Positions 8,799-17,205 are shown, numbered from the stretch's first letter. The stretch is DNA of 64,000 bases from Bog-473 sp963717455 (GCA_963717455.1 OY970336.1:682001-746000), one strand, 5' to 3'. Notes: generated by a model not told the origin, from the letters alone. Numbers and translations: made by a program.

Positions 8799-8819
8799 AA
8801 TAACCATAACGGTAATCAT
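8797..8819 (-). promoter_or_regulatory. Candidate Zur-like operator at the znuA start
   Basis: An AT-rich imperfect dyad, two 9-base arms matching at seven positions around a 5-base centre, lies directly on the translation start of znuA, between znuA and the upstream SDR gene. Its position suits repression of the metal-uptake operon by the Fur-family protein encoded at its end. It resembles actinobacterial Zur boxes in size and composition, but no consensus alignment was possible here. Confidence 0.45.
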
Positions 8820-8881
8820 TTCGGATTAGTGGTGCAAGTACATGCTCCACGTCCCTCGTTGTTGTCGCGGTACGCCGGTGA

Positions 8882-9700
8882 TCAGCCGAAGAGCAGCGAG
8901 TAGTCGGCACCGCGGCGGAGGTGATGGCCCCCATCGACGCCGAGGGTCTCCCCCGTGATGAACGAGGACTCGGGGCCGATGAGGAAGCGGACCGCCGCCG
9001 CCACGTCCTCGACGGTGCCGACCCGCTCGAGCGGCATCTGGGCCAGGTAGTCGTCGAGCAGGGGGCCGCCGGCGGTGATGAAGGACATCAGCTCGTCGTC
9101 GATGATGCCCGGCGCCACCGCGTTGACCCGGATGCCGAGCGGGCCGAGCTCCTCTGCGGCCGTCTCGGTCAGGAAGCAGATGCCGGCCTTGGCTACCCCA
9201 TAGGCCCACAGGTGCGGGTGGGGGAAGCGGCCCGCACCCGAGGACATCAAGACGATGGACCCCGGGCCGCCCTGCGTCTCCATGGCAGCGCCCGCCTGCT
9301 TCACGCAGATGACCGAGCCCACGAGGTTGAGGTCGACCGTGGCTCGGACCGCAGCGACGTCGGCGATCAACACCGAGCCGAGATGGAGCGACCATCCCGC
9401 ACAGGCGAAGAGCCCGTCGATGCGCCCGGTCGCCTGGGTCGTGGCGGCGACCGCCGCGTTGACCTGCTCCTCGACGGTGACATCGGCCACAACGTAGCGG
9501 GCGCTGGCGCCGTCGGCCGCGGCCTCACCGAGCCGCGCCGCTGCGTCGGCGAGCTTCTGTTCGGTCCGTCCGCAGATGGTGACGTGCGCGCCGTCGGCGA
9601 CCAGGCGCTCGGCCGTCGCCAGGCCGATGCCGCTGCCACCGCCGGTGACCAGGATGGAACGCCCGGCGATGCCGTCGGCGTGCCGGGACCCCGCCGCCAT
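8882..9700 (-). CDS. Short-chain dehydrogenase/reductase
   Basis: This is a 272-residue classical SDR with the nucleotide-binding motif TGGGSGIG at about residues 19-26, CGR after the second strand, ACAG in place of the usual NNAG, and the catalytic triad Ser with YGVAK (Tyr-x-x-x-Lys). The arginine in CGR suggests NADP(H). It ends with the typical GETLGVDGG motif. Its ATG overlaps the stop of the upstream P450 by one base, so the two enzymes are co-translated and may act in sequence on one substrate, oxidising a hydroxyl introduced by the P450. The substrate cannot be told from sequence. Confidence 0.85.
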   Translation of the reverse strand: MAAGSRHADGIAGRSILVTGGGSGIGLATAERLVADGAHVTICGRTEQKLADAAARLGEAAADGASARYVVADVTVEEQVNAAVAATTQATGRIDGLFACAGWSLHLGSVLIADVAAVRATVDLNLVGSVICVKQAGAAMETQGGPGSIVLMSSGAGRFPHPHLWAYGVAKAGICFLTETAAEELGPLGIRVNAVAPGIIDDELMSFITAGGPLLDDYLAQMPLERVGTVEDVAAAVRFLIGPESSFITGETLGVDGGHHLRRGADYSLLFG

Positions 9701-10920
9701 CAGACGGGCCCGACCCCGAGCGGCGCGGAGGGCGTGAACTCGACGGGCATCTCCTCGATGCCGGAGATGAAGTTGGCCGGCCGGCGCGGCAGCGCCTCCC
9801 GGTCCACCGCCAGGTGCAGGTCCGGCAATCGGGCCAGCGCTCGTTCCACCATGACGCGCAGCTCCAGGCGGGCGAGCTGGTTGCCAAGGCAGAAGTGGGC
9901 CCCGAAGCCGAAGGCCATGTGCGGGTTGGGGCTGCGGGTGATGTCGAAGGTGTCGGCGTCCTCGAACACCGCCTCGTCGCGATTGGCCGAGGGGTAGAGC
10001 AGGATCAGCTCCTGACCGGCGCGGACGCGTGCCCCGGCGAGCTCGACGTCGCGGGTTGCCACCCGGGCCATGTTCTTGATCGGCGACACCCAGCGCAGCA
10101 TCTCCTCGACCGCGCCCGGCATCAGCCCGGCCGGGTCGGCGGCCAGCCGCTCCTGCTGGTCGGGGTGGGCGAGGAGCTCCTCGACGCCGCCGCTGATGAC
10201 GTGGCGGGTCGTCTCGTCGCCCCCGATCAGGATGAGGAGCGTCTCGTGCACGAGCGAGTCGTCGTCGAGCGAGTCGCCGTCGATCTCGGCATGGCAGAGC
10301 ACCCCGACCAGGTCGTCGGTGTTGTGCGCGGCCCGGCGCTCGTCGAAGACGGGGTGGATGTAGGCCGAGTACTCCACGAACGCGGTCATCGCGTTCTCCA
10401 TGAGCGCGGGGTCGGGCGCGCCCTGGCCCTTGAGCATGTCGTCGGACCAGCGCAGCAGGTCGTCACGGTCCTCGGGCGCCACGCCGAGCATGTCGCCGAT
10501 CATGATGATCGGCAGGGGGGCCGCGACATCCTTGACGAAGTCGCAGCTGCCCTTCTCGCAGACCTGGTCGAGGAGGGCGTCGCAGACCGACTGCAGCTTG
10601 TGCTCCAGGGCGCGCACGCGCCTCGGGGTGAAGCCCTCGGAGACCAGCCGGCGTCGGCGCACGTGCTCGGGGGCGTCGAAGTCGATCATCATCGGCAGGG
10701 GCGGGAACTTGGGCCGGATGCCACCCGCGTTGGAGAACGACTCGGTGTCGACCGAGGCCTGCTTGACGGCGGCGTAGCTGGCCGCCGCCCACAGGTCGTT
10801 GGGCTCGTCGTAGTAGACGGGGGCATGGGCCCGCATCCAGGCGAAAGCGTCGTGGGGCTCCCGTCCGAAGAACGTGCCGCTCAGCAGGTCGATGCCGAGA
10901 TTCGCTGGGGCGCTGGTCAC
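9700..10920 (-). CDS. Cytochrome P450
   Basis: The 406-residue protein is a soluble class I bacterial P450. It has the I-helix oxygen-binding motif GGDETTR, the K-helix EEMLRW (ExxR), and the haem-binding loop FGFGAHFCLGNQLA with its Cys thiolate ligand. Sequence style is that of actinobacterial steroid, fatty-acid or terpene hydroxylases such as the CYP125/CYP142/CYP124 range. No ferredoxin or reductase gene adjoins. A GTG start at 10920 is preferred: TATCGT lies seven bases upstream at 10928-10933 as a -10 for a leaderless mRNA. An ATG at 10959 would overlap the divergent sigma-factor start. Confidence 0.9.
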   Translation of the reverse strand: MTSAPANLGIDLLSGTFFGREPHDAFAWMRAHAPVYYDEPNDLWAAASYAAVKQASVDTESFSNAGGIRPKFPPLPMMIDFDAPEHVRRRRLVSEGFTPRRVRALEHKLQSVCDALLDQVCEKGSCDFVKDVAAPLPIIMIGDMLGVAPEDRDDLLRWSDDMLKGQGAPDPALMENAMTAFVEYSAYIHPVFDERRAAHNTDDLVGVLCHAEIDGDSLDDDSLVHETLLILIGGDETTRHVISGGVEELLAHPDQQERLAADPAGLMPGAVEEMLRWVSPIKNMARVATRDVELAGARVRAGQELILLYPSANRDEAVFEDADTFDITRSPNPHMAFGFGAHFCLGNQLARLELRVMVERALARLPDLHLAVDREALPRRPANFISGIEEMPVEFTPSAPLGVGPV

Positions 10921-10945
10921 GGCGGAGACGATATCGCCGGGTGGA

Positions 10946-10951
10946 TAGGGT
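10946..10951 (+). promoter_or_regulatory. -10 element of the sigma-factor gene, leaderless
   Basis: TAGGGT ends six bases before the ATG of the ECF sigma gene, the spacing expected when transcription begins at the start codon. No clear -35 for a housekeeping factor is visible. The P450 -10 on the opposite strand lies only 12 bases away. Confidence 0.4.
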
Positions 10952-10957
10952 GGGTCC

Positions 10958-11542
10958 ATGGCAGACCAGGCGTACTTCACCGACGTCGCCATGGAGTTCA
11001 TGCCCGGCCTGTACTCGGCGGCGCTCCGGATGACGCGCAATCGGGCCGACGCCGAGGACCTCGTACAGGAGACCTACCTCAAGGCGTACCGCTCCTTCGG
11101 GTCCTTCACCGAGGGCACCAACCTGCGGGCCTGGCTGTACCGGATCCTCACCAACACCTACATCAACTCCTACCGGGCCGCCCAGCGCCGGCCCGAGGTG
11201 GCCGACGTCGAGGACGTCGAAGACCTGTACCTCTACAAGCGGCTCGCCGGCTCCGGGGGCAGCGACCCCGGTCGGTCGGCTGAGGACGAGGCTCTGGAGC
11301 GCTTCACCGACGAGGACGTGAAGGCGGCGCTCGAGGCCCTGCCCGAGGCATTCCGCATGGCCGTCTTGCTGGCCGACGTCGAGGGTTTCAGCTACAAGGA
11401 GATCTCAGAGATCACCGACGTCCCGATCGGGACGGTCATGAGCCGGATCCACCGGGGAAGAAGGGCGCTGCAGAAGGCGTTGCACGATGTAGCGGAAGCG
11501 AGGGGACTCGTCGGGAGCGTGCCCGGCGGATCGAGGGAATGA
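10958..11542 (+). CDS. sigR: ECF sigma factor, SigR/SigH (ECF12) type
   Basis: The 194-residue protein has sigma region 2 (RNRADAEDLVQETYLKAY, then LRAWLYRILTNTYINSYR) and region 4 (LPEAFRMAVLLADVEGFSYKEISEI with TPIGTVMSR-like VPIGTVMSR). These are almost diagnostic of Streptomyces SigR and mycobacterial SigH, which control the thiol-oxidative and heat stress response. The stop overlaps the anti-sigma gene as ATGA, the standard arrangement for stoichiometric production. Targets in other actinobacteria include clpC and thioredoxin genes; no canonical GGAAT-N18-GTT promoter was seen in front of clpC here. Confidence 0.92.
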   Translation: MADQAYFTDVAMEFMPGLYSAALRMTRNRADAEDLVQETYLKAYRSFGSFTEGTNLRAWLYRILTNTYINSYRAAQRRPEVADVEDVEDLYLYKRLAGSGGSDPGRSAEDEALERFTDEDVKAALEALPEAFRMAVLLADVEGFSYKEISEITDVPIGTVMSRIHRGRRALQKALHDVAEARGLVGSVPGGSRE

Positions 11543-11862
11543 GCGAGGACCTGCACAAGAGCCAGAAGACCGAGGAGGGCACCACAGTCGACGCGGCCGG
11601 GCTGTTCGGCCCGTCGATCGACTGCGACGAGGCGGTGCACGAGCTGTACCACTATCTCGACGGCGAGCTCACCGAGGAGCGCCGTGAGGTGATCCGCGTC
11701 CATCTGGACTGGTGCGGGCCTTGTGGCGGCGCCGCCGAGTTCGAGGCCGAACTGCGTCGGGTCATCGCCAACCGGTGCAAGGACCGGGTGCCCGACAGCC
11801 TGATCCGGCGCGTGGCCGAGGCCATCGACGAAGAAAGCCGACAGCACCACGGCGAGCACTGA
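11539..11862 (+). CDS. rsrA: Zinc-binding redox anti-sigma factor, RsrA type
   Basis: This 107-residue protein of the ZAS family has the HxxxCxxC core (HLDWCGPC) preceded by an upstream Cys in IDCDEAVHELYHYLDGEL, matching the C, H, C, C zinc ligands of RsrA. Zinc-bound reduced protein holds SigR; disulfide formation releases it. The gene overlaps the sigma gene by four bases. The C terminus is short and soluble, so the sensor is cytoplasmic. Confidence 0.9.
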   Translation: MSEDLHKSQKTEEGTTVDAAGLFGPSIDCDEAVHELYHYLDGELTEERREVIRVHLDWCGPCGGAAEFEAELRRVIANRCKDRVPDSLIRRVAEAIDEESRQHHGEH

Positions 11863-11905
11863 CATCTCCCCGGCGGTCCCGGACGCGCCGCTGGGCGCTC
11901 CGCCC

Positions 11906-12958
11906 ATGGTGGACTGGGCCCTGGCGCAGCGGGTCGCGGCCGGCGCCCTCATCCTCAAACCGGCACCCGCCTCCTACCGCTCCTCCGACCTGCAGGCCCA
12001 GTTCGACGAGCTGACCGCACGCGCCGAGTCCCTCGTCAGCGAGGCGACCGGGCTGCGCTCGGCCCACGGGACGGCCCGGGCCAAGGTCACCGACCGTCCC
12101 GGCTGGGCGGCGGCCAACGTGCGCTCCATTGAGCGCCTGGTGGGTCCCGCCCTGATGGAAATGCAGCGCAAGCGGGGGGCGAAGCTGGGCGGCCCCTCGC
12201 TCGTGGTGGGCCGGGCCGTGGCGGGCACGCAGTTGGGTCTGATGCTGGCCTACATGGCCACCCGCGTGCTGGGCCAGTACGACCTGCTGATCAACGACGA
12301 GTCGCCGGAGGACCAGGACCTGGTCTCCTACGTGGGCCCGAACATCGTGGCGGTCGAGGAGCAGTACGGCTTCGTACCGAGCCAGTTCCGCCTCTGGCTC
12401 GCGTTGCACGAGGTGACACACCGCCTCCAATTCACCGCCGTCCCCTGGCTGCGCGACCACTTCGTCGGCCTGGTCTCCGAGCTGCTCGGCCCGCTCTCGG
12501 GGGACCCCGCCGGCTTTGCCGAGATGCTGGGGCGTGTCGCCAACGAAGTGCGCAACGGGCGCAACCCTGCTCGTGAGGCCGGCGTGGTCGGCATGCTGGC
12601 CACCCCCGAGCAACGGCTCGCGCTGTCGAAGATCTCGGGGATGATGAGCCTCCTCGAGGGCCACGGCGACGTGACCATGGACCGGGCCGGCGCGGCAGAG
12701 CTCCCCGGGGCGGCCCACTTCTCCCGCGTGCTGCACGAGCGGCGCACCCAGGCCCGCGGCATGGCGAAGCTGATGTCCAAGCTCCTCGGCCTCGACGCCA
12801 AGATGCGCCAGTACGCCGAGGGGGAACGCTTCGTCGAGTCGGTGGAGGACGCGGGCGGCCCGGCGTTGCTGGCCCGGGTCTGGGAGGGCCCCGAGTGGCT
12901 GCCCACCCTCGAGGAGATCCGCGACCCCACCGTGTGGGTGGCCCGGGCCGGTGGGTGA
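11906..12958 (+). CDS. DUF2342 zinc-dependent metalloprotease-like protein
   Basis: This is a 350-residue member of the DUF2342 (zincin-like) family that some databases label coenzyme F420 biosynthesis-associated. It is widespread in actinobacteria next to tilS. The zinc motif HEVTH lies at about residue 172, and a Glu in the LEGHGDVTMD region (residue 250) can serve as the third ligand. Its substrate is unknown, and a role in F420 biosynthesis has not been shown. It begins 43 bases after rsrA and ends eight bases inside the tilS start, so it is probably part of the following operon. Confidence 0.8.
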   Translation: MVDWALAQRVAAGALILKPAPASYRSSDLQAQFDELTARAESLVSEATGLRSAHGTARAKVTDRPGWAAANVRSIERLVGPALMEMQRKRGAKLGGPSLVVGRAVAGTQLGLMLAYMATRVLGQYDLLINDESPEDQDLVSYVGPNIVAVEEQYGFVPSQFRLWLALHEVTHRLQFTAVPWLRDHFVGLVSELLGPLSGDPAGFAEMLGRVANEVRNGRNPAREAGVVGMLATPEQRLALSKISGMMSLLEGHGDVTMDRAGAAELPGAAHFSRVLHERRTQARGMAKLMSKLLGLDAKMRQYAEGERFVESVEDAGGPALLARVWEGPEWLPTLEEIRDPTVWVARAGG

Positions 12959-14441
12959 GGAGGAAGGCACCGCCTCCCTCGTCTCTGACCTCCTGGCTCG
13001 CTGCACCTTCCCGCCGCCGGGCACCCCGCTCACCTGCGCGGTGTCGGGTGGCGCCGACTCGCTGGCATTGCTCGTCCTGGCCACGGCCGCCGGCTGCGAC
13101 GTGACGGCCATTCATGTCGACCACGACCTGCGCCCCGGGTCGGGTGCCGAGGCGGGTGTGGTGGAAGCGGCCGCCGCCAGGGTCGGGGCGCGCGCCGAGC
13201 GCCGCCGGGTGTCGGTGCCCCGAGGGCCCAACCTCGAGGCCCGGGCCCGGGCGGCCCGCTTCGCGGTGCTGCCGGAGGAGGTGGCGACCGGTCACACCAT
13301 GGACGACCAGGCCGAGACCATCCTCGTGAACCTGTTGCGCGGGGCGGGCTCCGACGGGCTGGCCGGGATGGAGCCGGGCCTGCGGCACCCGCTGCTGGCC
13401 CTGCGCCGGAGCGAGACGCAGGCTCTGTGCGCCGTCGTCGGCCTGGTGCCGGTCTGCGACCCCAGCAACGACGACCCCGCCTTCGTGCGCAACCGCGTCC
13501 GCCACGAGCTGCTGCCGCTCTGTGCAGACGTGGCGGGCCGCGACCCCGTGCCCCTGCTGGCCCGGCAGGCCGCGGTGCTGCGCGACGAGGTGGCCCTGAT
13601 GGAGTCGCTGGCGAAGGACGCGCTGCCCGACCCGGCCGACGCCCGGGCCGTGGCGCGGGCGCCGCGCCCGGTCGCCCGCCGCGCGTTGCGCAGGTGGCTG
13701 CGCGAGGTGGGCGGCGGCGAACACCCGCCGTCGCTGGCCGAGGTCGACCGCACCCTGGCCGTGGCCGCGGGCGACGCGCGAGGGACCGAGCTGGCGGGGG
13801 GCCAGCGGGTGCGCCGCACGGACGGCCGGCTCCGGGTGGAGCCGCGCGGCTCCGGTAATGTCACGCCGGTGACCCACGAGACGGCCAGTGCGGGGGTGCC
13901 CGCATGGGCCGAGTCCGACGTCGGGCCCGTGCTGGTCGCGGCCGACCGTCTGGCGGCGCGGGTGGTGGAGCTCGGGTCCCAGATCACGACCGACTACGGG
14001 GACGAGCCACCCCTGCTGGTGGCCGTGCTCAAGGGCGCCATGCTGTTCATGAGCGACCTCTGCCGCGCTATCGCGCTGCCCGTCGACGTGGACTTCATGG
14101 CCGTGTCCTCCTACGGCAGCGCCACCAAGACCTCAGGCGTGGTGCGCATCGTCAAGGACCTCGACTCCGAGCTCGAGGGCCGCCACGTCCTCGTCGTTGA
14201 GGACATCATCGACAGCGGCCTCACCCTCAACTACCTGCGGCGCTACCTCAAGGCCCGGCAGCCCAAGAGCCTGGAGATCTGCGCGCTGCTGGTCAAGGAG
14301 GGCGAGCAGCGGGTCGACCTGGACCTCCGCTACGTCGGTTTCGTGATCCCGCCCGAGTTCGTGGTGGGCTACGGGCTCGACGTCGACGAGCGCTACCGCA
14401 ACCTGACCGGGGTGCACCTCTACAAGGGGGCCCACCAGTGA
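12951..14441 (+). CDS. tilS-hpt: tRNA(Ile)-lysidine synthase fused to hypoxanthine phosphoribosyltransferase
   Basis: One uninterrupted 496-residue frame encodes two enzymes. Residues 1 to about 315 are TilS, with the PP-loop SGGADS at 32-37, HTMDDQAET and RNRVRHELLP. TilS modifies C34 of tRNA-Ile to lysidine so that it reads AUA. Residues from about 320 are a purine phosphoribosyltransferase with the PRPP loop VEDIIDSGLT. TilS/HprT fusions are known in Listeria and some actinobacteria. An internal start, for example the GTG at 13869, could also yield a separate HPT, so the product may be one or two proteins. ftsH, which usually follows hpt in actinobacteria, is absent; folE follows at once through a GTGA overlap. 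Confidence 0.88.
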   Translation: MGEEEGTASLVSDLLARCTFPPPGTPLTCAVSGGADSLALLVLATAAGCDVTAIHVDHDLRPGSGAEAGVVEAAAARVGARAERRRVSVPRGPNLEARARAARFAVLPEEVATGHTMDDQAETILVNLLRGAGSDGLAGMEPGLRHPLLALRRSETQALCAVVGLVPVCDPSNDDPAFVRNRVRHELLPLCADVAGRDPVPLLARQAAVLRDEVALMESLAKDALPDPADARAVARAPRPVARRALRRWLREVGGGEHPPSLAEVDRTLAVAAGDARGTELAGGQRVRRTDGRLRVEPRGSGNVTPVTHETASAGVPAWAESDVGPVLVAADRLAARVVELGSQITTDYGDEPPLLVAVLKGAMLFMSDLCRAIALPVDVDFMAVSSYGSATKTSGVVRIVKDLDSELEGRHVLVVEDIIDSGLTLNYLRRYLKARQPKSLEICALLVKEGEQRVDLDLRYVGFVIPPEFVVGYGLDVDERYRNLTGVHLYKGAHQ

Positions 14442-15007
14442 GCGTCGACGTCGAGCGGGTGCGGGCGGCGGTCAAGGAGCTGCTGAGTGCCATCGGCGAG
14501 GATCCCGCCCGCGACGGGCTGGCCGCCACGCCCGGCCGCGTGGCGGCCATGTACGAGGAGCTCTTCTCCGGGCTGCACGACGACCCGGCCCGCCATCTGG
14601 AGGTCACCTTCGCGGCCGAGCACGACGAGATGGTGATGGTGCGTGACATCCCGTTCGCGTCGCTCTGCGAGCACCACCTGGTGCCGTTCCTGGGCAAGGC
14701 GCACGTCGCCTACATCCCGGCCGAGGACGGCCGTATCACGGGGCTGTCCAAGCTGGCCCGCCTCGTCGACGGCTACGCCCGGCGCCTGCAGGTGCAGGAG
14801 CGCATGACGACCCAGATCGCCGACGCCATCGCCAACATCCTCACGCCGCGCGGCGTGCTCGTCGTGATAGAGGCCGAGCACCTCTGCATGTCGATGCGGG
14901 GTGTGAAGAAGCCAGGCACCGTCACGGTGACGTCGTCGGTGCGCGGGCTGTTCCGCTCCGACGTGGCGACGCGGGCCGAGGCGATGCAGTTCATCCGGGG
15001 CCGCTGA
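14438..15007 (+). CDS. folE: GTP cyclohydrolase I
   Basis: This 189-residue enzyme converts GTP to 7,8-dihydroneopterin triphosphate, the first step of folate synthesis. The zinc site is visible as the Cys and His in SLCEHHLVPF and the Cys in EAEHLCMSMRG, with GLSKLARLV and the C-terminal TRAEAMQFI typical of FolE1. It starts with GTG overlapping the hpt stop by four bases. Length is normal for the family. Confidence 0.95.
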   Translation: MSVDVERVRAAVKELLSAIGEDPARDGLAATPGRVAAMYEELFSGLHDDPARHLEVTFAAEHDEMVMVRDIPFASLCEHHLVPFLGKAHVAYIPAEDGRITGLSKLARLVDGYARRLQVQERMTTQIADAIANILTPRGVLVVIEAEHLCMSMRGVKKPGTVTVTSSVRGLFRSDVATRAEAMQFIRGR

Positions 15008-15012
15008 CGCCG

Positions 15013-15852
15013 GTGCGGCCGGGCGGCGGGCGACCGCTCGTGATGGGCGTGCTCAACGTCACGCCCGACTCCTTCTCCGACGGAGGGCTCTACGACACCT
15101 TCGAGCGTGCGGTGGCCCGCGGGCTCGAGATGGTGGCCGAGGGCGCCGACGTGATCGACGTGGGCGGGGAGTCGTCCCGCCCGGGGTCCGAGCCCGTCTC
15201 GGCCGCGGTCGAGCTGGCCCGGGTGGTCCCGGTGGTCGAGGCGCTCGCCCGCTCGGACCAGGTGGCCGGCGCGGTGCGGATCTCGGTCGACACCGTCAAG
15301 CCCGAGGTGGCCGAGGCGGCGGTGGCGGCCGGGGCGAGCCTCGTCAACGACATCTCCGCCTCGCTCTGGGGGGTAGCCGCCGCCACCGGGGCGGGCTGGG
15401 TGGCGATGCACATGCAGGGCCAGCCGCGCACCATGCAGGACGACCCCCGCTACGAGGACGTGGTCGGCGAGGTGGGGGCGTTCGTGCTGGAGCGGGCCCG
15501 GCGGGCGCGGGCGGCGGGGGTGGGCGAGGTTTGGGTCGACCCTGGCATCGGCTTCGGCAAGACGATGGCCCACAACCTCTCGCTGCTGCGCCATCTGCCC
15601 GAGCTGGTCGCCGCGTCCGAGGAGGCAGGGTGTGCCGGGGTGCTGGTGGGGGCCAGCCGGAAGCGCTTCCTGGGCGTCCTGGCGGCCGGCCCGGCCGGCC
15701 GCCAGGCGGGGGAGGCGGCGCCGTTGGACGAGCGGGCCGAGGGATCGCTGGCGACGGCGGCGGCGGCCATGGTGGCCGGGGCGGCCATGGTCCGGGTCCA
15801 CGACGTGGCGGCGACGGTGCAGGTGGCGCGGCTGTATGGTCCTGCCGCATGA
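15013..15852 (+). CDS. folP: Dihydropteroate synthase
   Basis: This 279-residue TIM-barrel enzyme condenses dihydropterin pyrophosphate with p-aminobenzoate. It carries GVLNVTPDSFSDGG, the DVGGESSRPG loop, NDIS, DPGIGFGKT and GASRKRFLG, all of the DHPS signatures. It starts with GTG five bases after folE. Its stop overlaps the ATG of the phosphatase-like gene (ATGA). Confidence 0.95.
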   Translation: MRPGGGRPLVMGVLNVTPDSFSDGGLYDTFERAVARGLEMVAEGADVIDVGGESSRPGSEPVSAAVELARVVPVVEALARSDQVAGAVRISVDTVKPEVAEAAVAAGASLVNDISASLWGVAAATGAGWVAMHMQGQPRTMQDDPRYEDVVGEVGAFVLERARRARAAGVGEVWVDPGIGFGKTMAHNLSLLRHLPELVAASEEAGCAGVLVGASRKRFLGVLAAGPAGRQAGEAAPLDERAEGSLATAAAAMVAGAAMVRVHDVAATVQVARLYGPAA

Positions 15853-16364
15853 AGGGCAAGTGGGCCGCCGGCATCCCGCCACGCAATTTCACCTGGGTGA
15901 TCACGGACCACCTGGCTGTCAGCGAGCGCCCCGGTGGCTTCTCGGTCAACCACCGCCGGGTGCGGCGCCAGGAGGAGATCATCTGGCTGCGCGTCCAGGG
16001 GTTCGGCCGCGTCATCTCGCTCCTCCCCTCCCCGCACAACCTGGCCGCCTACGACGAGGAGGGCCTGGCCTGGGCCCACTATCCACTCGAGCGCTCGGGG
16101 GACCCACGGCCCGTCCTGGCGGCTTGCTACCAGGACATCGACGACTCGCTGGCCGCCGGCCTGCGCATCCTGGTGCACCAGGACGAGCTCGGCGACCGGG
16201 TCATGGGGGTCGTCGCCGGCTACCTGGTCTGGTCGAACCGCATCGGCAACCTGCCCCAGGCGGTGGCGCTGGTCGAGCACGTGTGCGGGCACGCCATGGG
16301 CGAGCCCGGCCGTGAGCTGCTGTCCGAGCTGGAGGGCATGCCGGGGCGCGGCGAGGCGCCGTGA
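15849..16364 (+). CDS. Protein-tyrosine/dual-specificity-phosphatase-like pseudoenzyme in the folate operon
   Basis: This 171-residue protein resembles small dual-specificity phosphatases in layout: an N-terminal strand (VITDHLAVSERP), a GFGRVISLLP strand, an Asp loop (RSGDPRP) in the general-acid position, and a strand-loop-helix at residues 106-127. In that loop the HCx5R signature is replaced with identical spacing by HQDELGDR (His110, Gln111, Arg117). The catalytic Cys is thus Gln, so phosphatase chemistry is not expected. The gene overlaps folP (ATGA) and folB (GTGA) by four bases each and must be translated with them. A regulatory, scaffold or phospho-binding role is possible; function is unknown, and the fold assignment rests on pattern only. 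Confidence 0.7.
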   Translation: MKGKWAAGIPPRNFTWVITDHLAVSERPGGFSVNHRRVRRQEEIIWLRVQGFGRVISLLPSPHNLAAYDEEGLAWAHYPLERSGDPRPVLAACYQDIDDSLAAGLRILVHQDELGDRVMGVVAGYLVWSNRIGNLPQAVALVEHVCGHAMGEPGRELLSELEGMPGRGEAP

Positions 16365-16723
16365 CCGACCGAATCGAGATCCGTGACCTCCGGGTCACGG
16401 GCGTGCACGGCGTCCTCCCCGAGGAGCGGGAACGAGCCCAGCCCTTTTCGCTCGACATCGTGGCCTGGCTCGACATGGATGCCGCGCAGCAGAGTGACGA
16501 CCTGACCGACACCGTCGACTACGGGGCGCTGGCCCAGGCGGCGTTCGACATCGTCGGCGGGCGGTCCTACCGGCTGCTCGAGGCGCTGGCCGGGCGGCTG
16601 GCCAGTGCGTTGCTGATCACCGACCGCCGCCTGGAGGCGGTCGAGGTGACGGTCCGCAAGCTGCGCCCGCCGCTGGCGCTCGACGTGGGCTCGACGGGGG
16701 TGCGGGTGCGGCGCGCCCGCTGA
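16361..16723 (+). CDS. folB: Dihydroneopterin aldolase
   Basis: This 120-residue enzyme of the T-fold family cleaves dihydroneopterin to 6-hydroxymethyl-dihydropterin. Recognisable segments are the N-terminal RIEIRDLRVTGVHGVLPEE, TVDYGAL, and the late EVTVRKLRPPL with the catalytic Lys. The GTG start overlaps the preceding stop, and its stop overlaps the folK ATG by one base. Confidence 0.93.
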   Translation: MTDRIEIRDLRVTGVHGVLPEERERAQPFSLDIVAWLDMDAAQQSDDLTDTVDYGALAQAAFDIVGGRSYRLLEALAGRLASALLITDRRLEAVEVTVRKLRPPLALDVGSTGVRVRRAR

Positions 16724-17205
16724 TGGCGGCGGCCGCACCGCCGCCGTGGCGCGCCTTCGTCGGCTTGGGCTCGAACCTCGGTGACCGCCGGGCGCACCTG
16801 CGGGCGGCCGTCGAGGGGCTGCGCAGCGCCGGCGACGTCGTGGGCGTCTCGCCGCTCTACGAGACTGATCCGGTCGGGGGTCCCGAGGACCAGGGGCCGT
16901 ACCTCAACCTCGTCGTCGAGCTGTCGACGGCCGCGGGCCCGCGGGAGCTCCTGGGGCGTTGCCGCGACCTGGAGGCAGCGGCCGGCCGCGTGCGCACCGT
17001 CCGCTGGGGGCCGCGCACCCTGGACGCCGACGTCCTCCTCGTCGACGGGTGGCAGGTGGACGAGGCGGACCTCGTCGTCCCGCACCCGCGCCTGTGGGAA
17101 CGGCGGTTCGTGGTGCGACCACTGGCGGACCTGGCACCCGATCTGGTCACGTCAGGGCAGCTCAGGGCCTCTGGTGGTCGGGTCTCCCGTGTGGGTAGTC
17201 TCTAG
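16723..17205 (+). CDS. folK: 6-hydroxymethyl-7,8-dihydropterin pyrophosphokinase
   Basis: This 160-residue kinase transfers pyrophosphate from ATP to hydroxymethyl-dihydropterin for FolP. It shows FVGLGSNLGDR at the N terminus, LYETDPVGG, GPYLNLVVEL, WGPRTLDADVLLVDG with the magnesium-binding Asp pair, and VPHPRLWERRFVV. It closes the tightly overlapping folE-folP-x-folB-folK series; 68 bases separate it from the next gene. Confidence 0.95.
   Translation: MAAAAPPPWRAFVGLGSNLGDRRAHLRAAVEGLRSAGDVVGVSPLYETDPVGGPEDQGPYLNLVVELSTAAGPRELLGRCRDLEAAAGRVRTVRWGPRTLDADVLLVDGWQVDEADLVVPHPRLWERRFVVRPLADLAPDLVTSGQLRASGGRVSRVGSL

Noticed and set aside
7035..8819. A single 594-residue open frame that joins the binding protein to the ATPase
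   Set aside because: The middle part has no family similarity and the correct second half of znuA lies in another frame ending in a GTGA overlap with znuC. The long frame results from the znuA frameshift.
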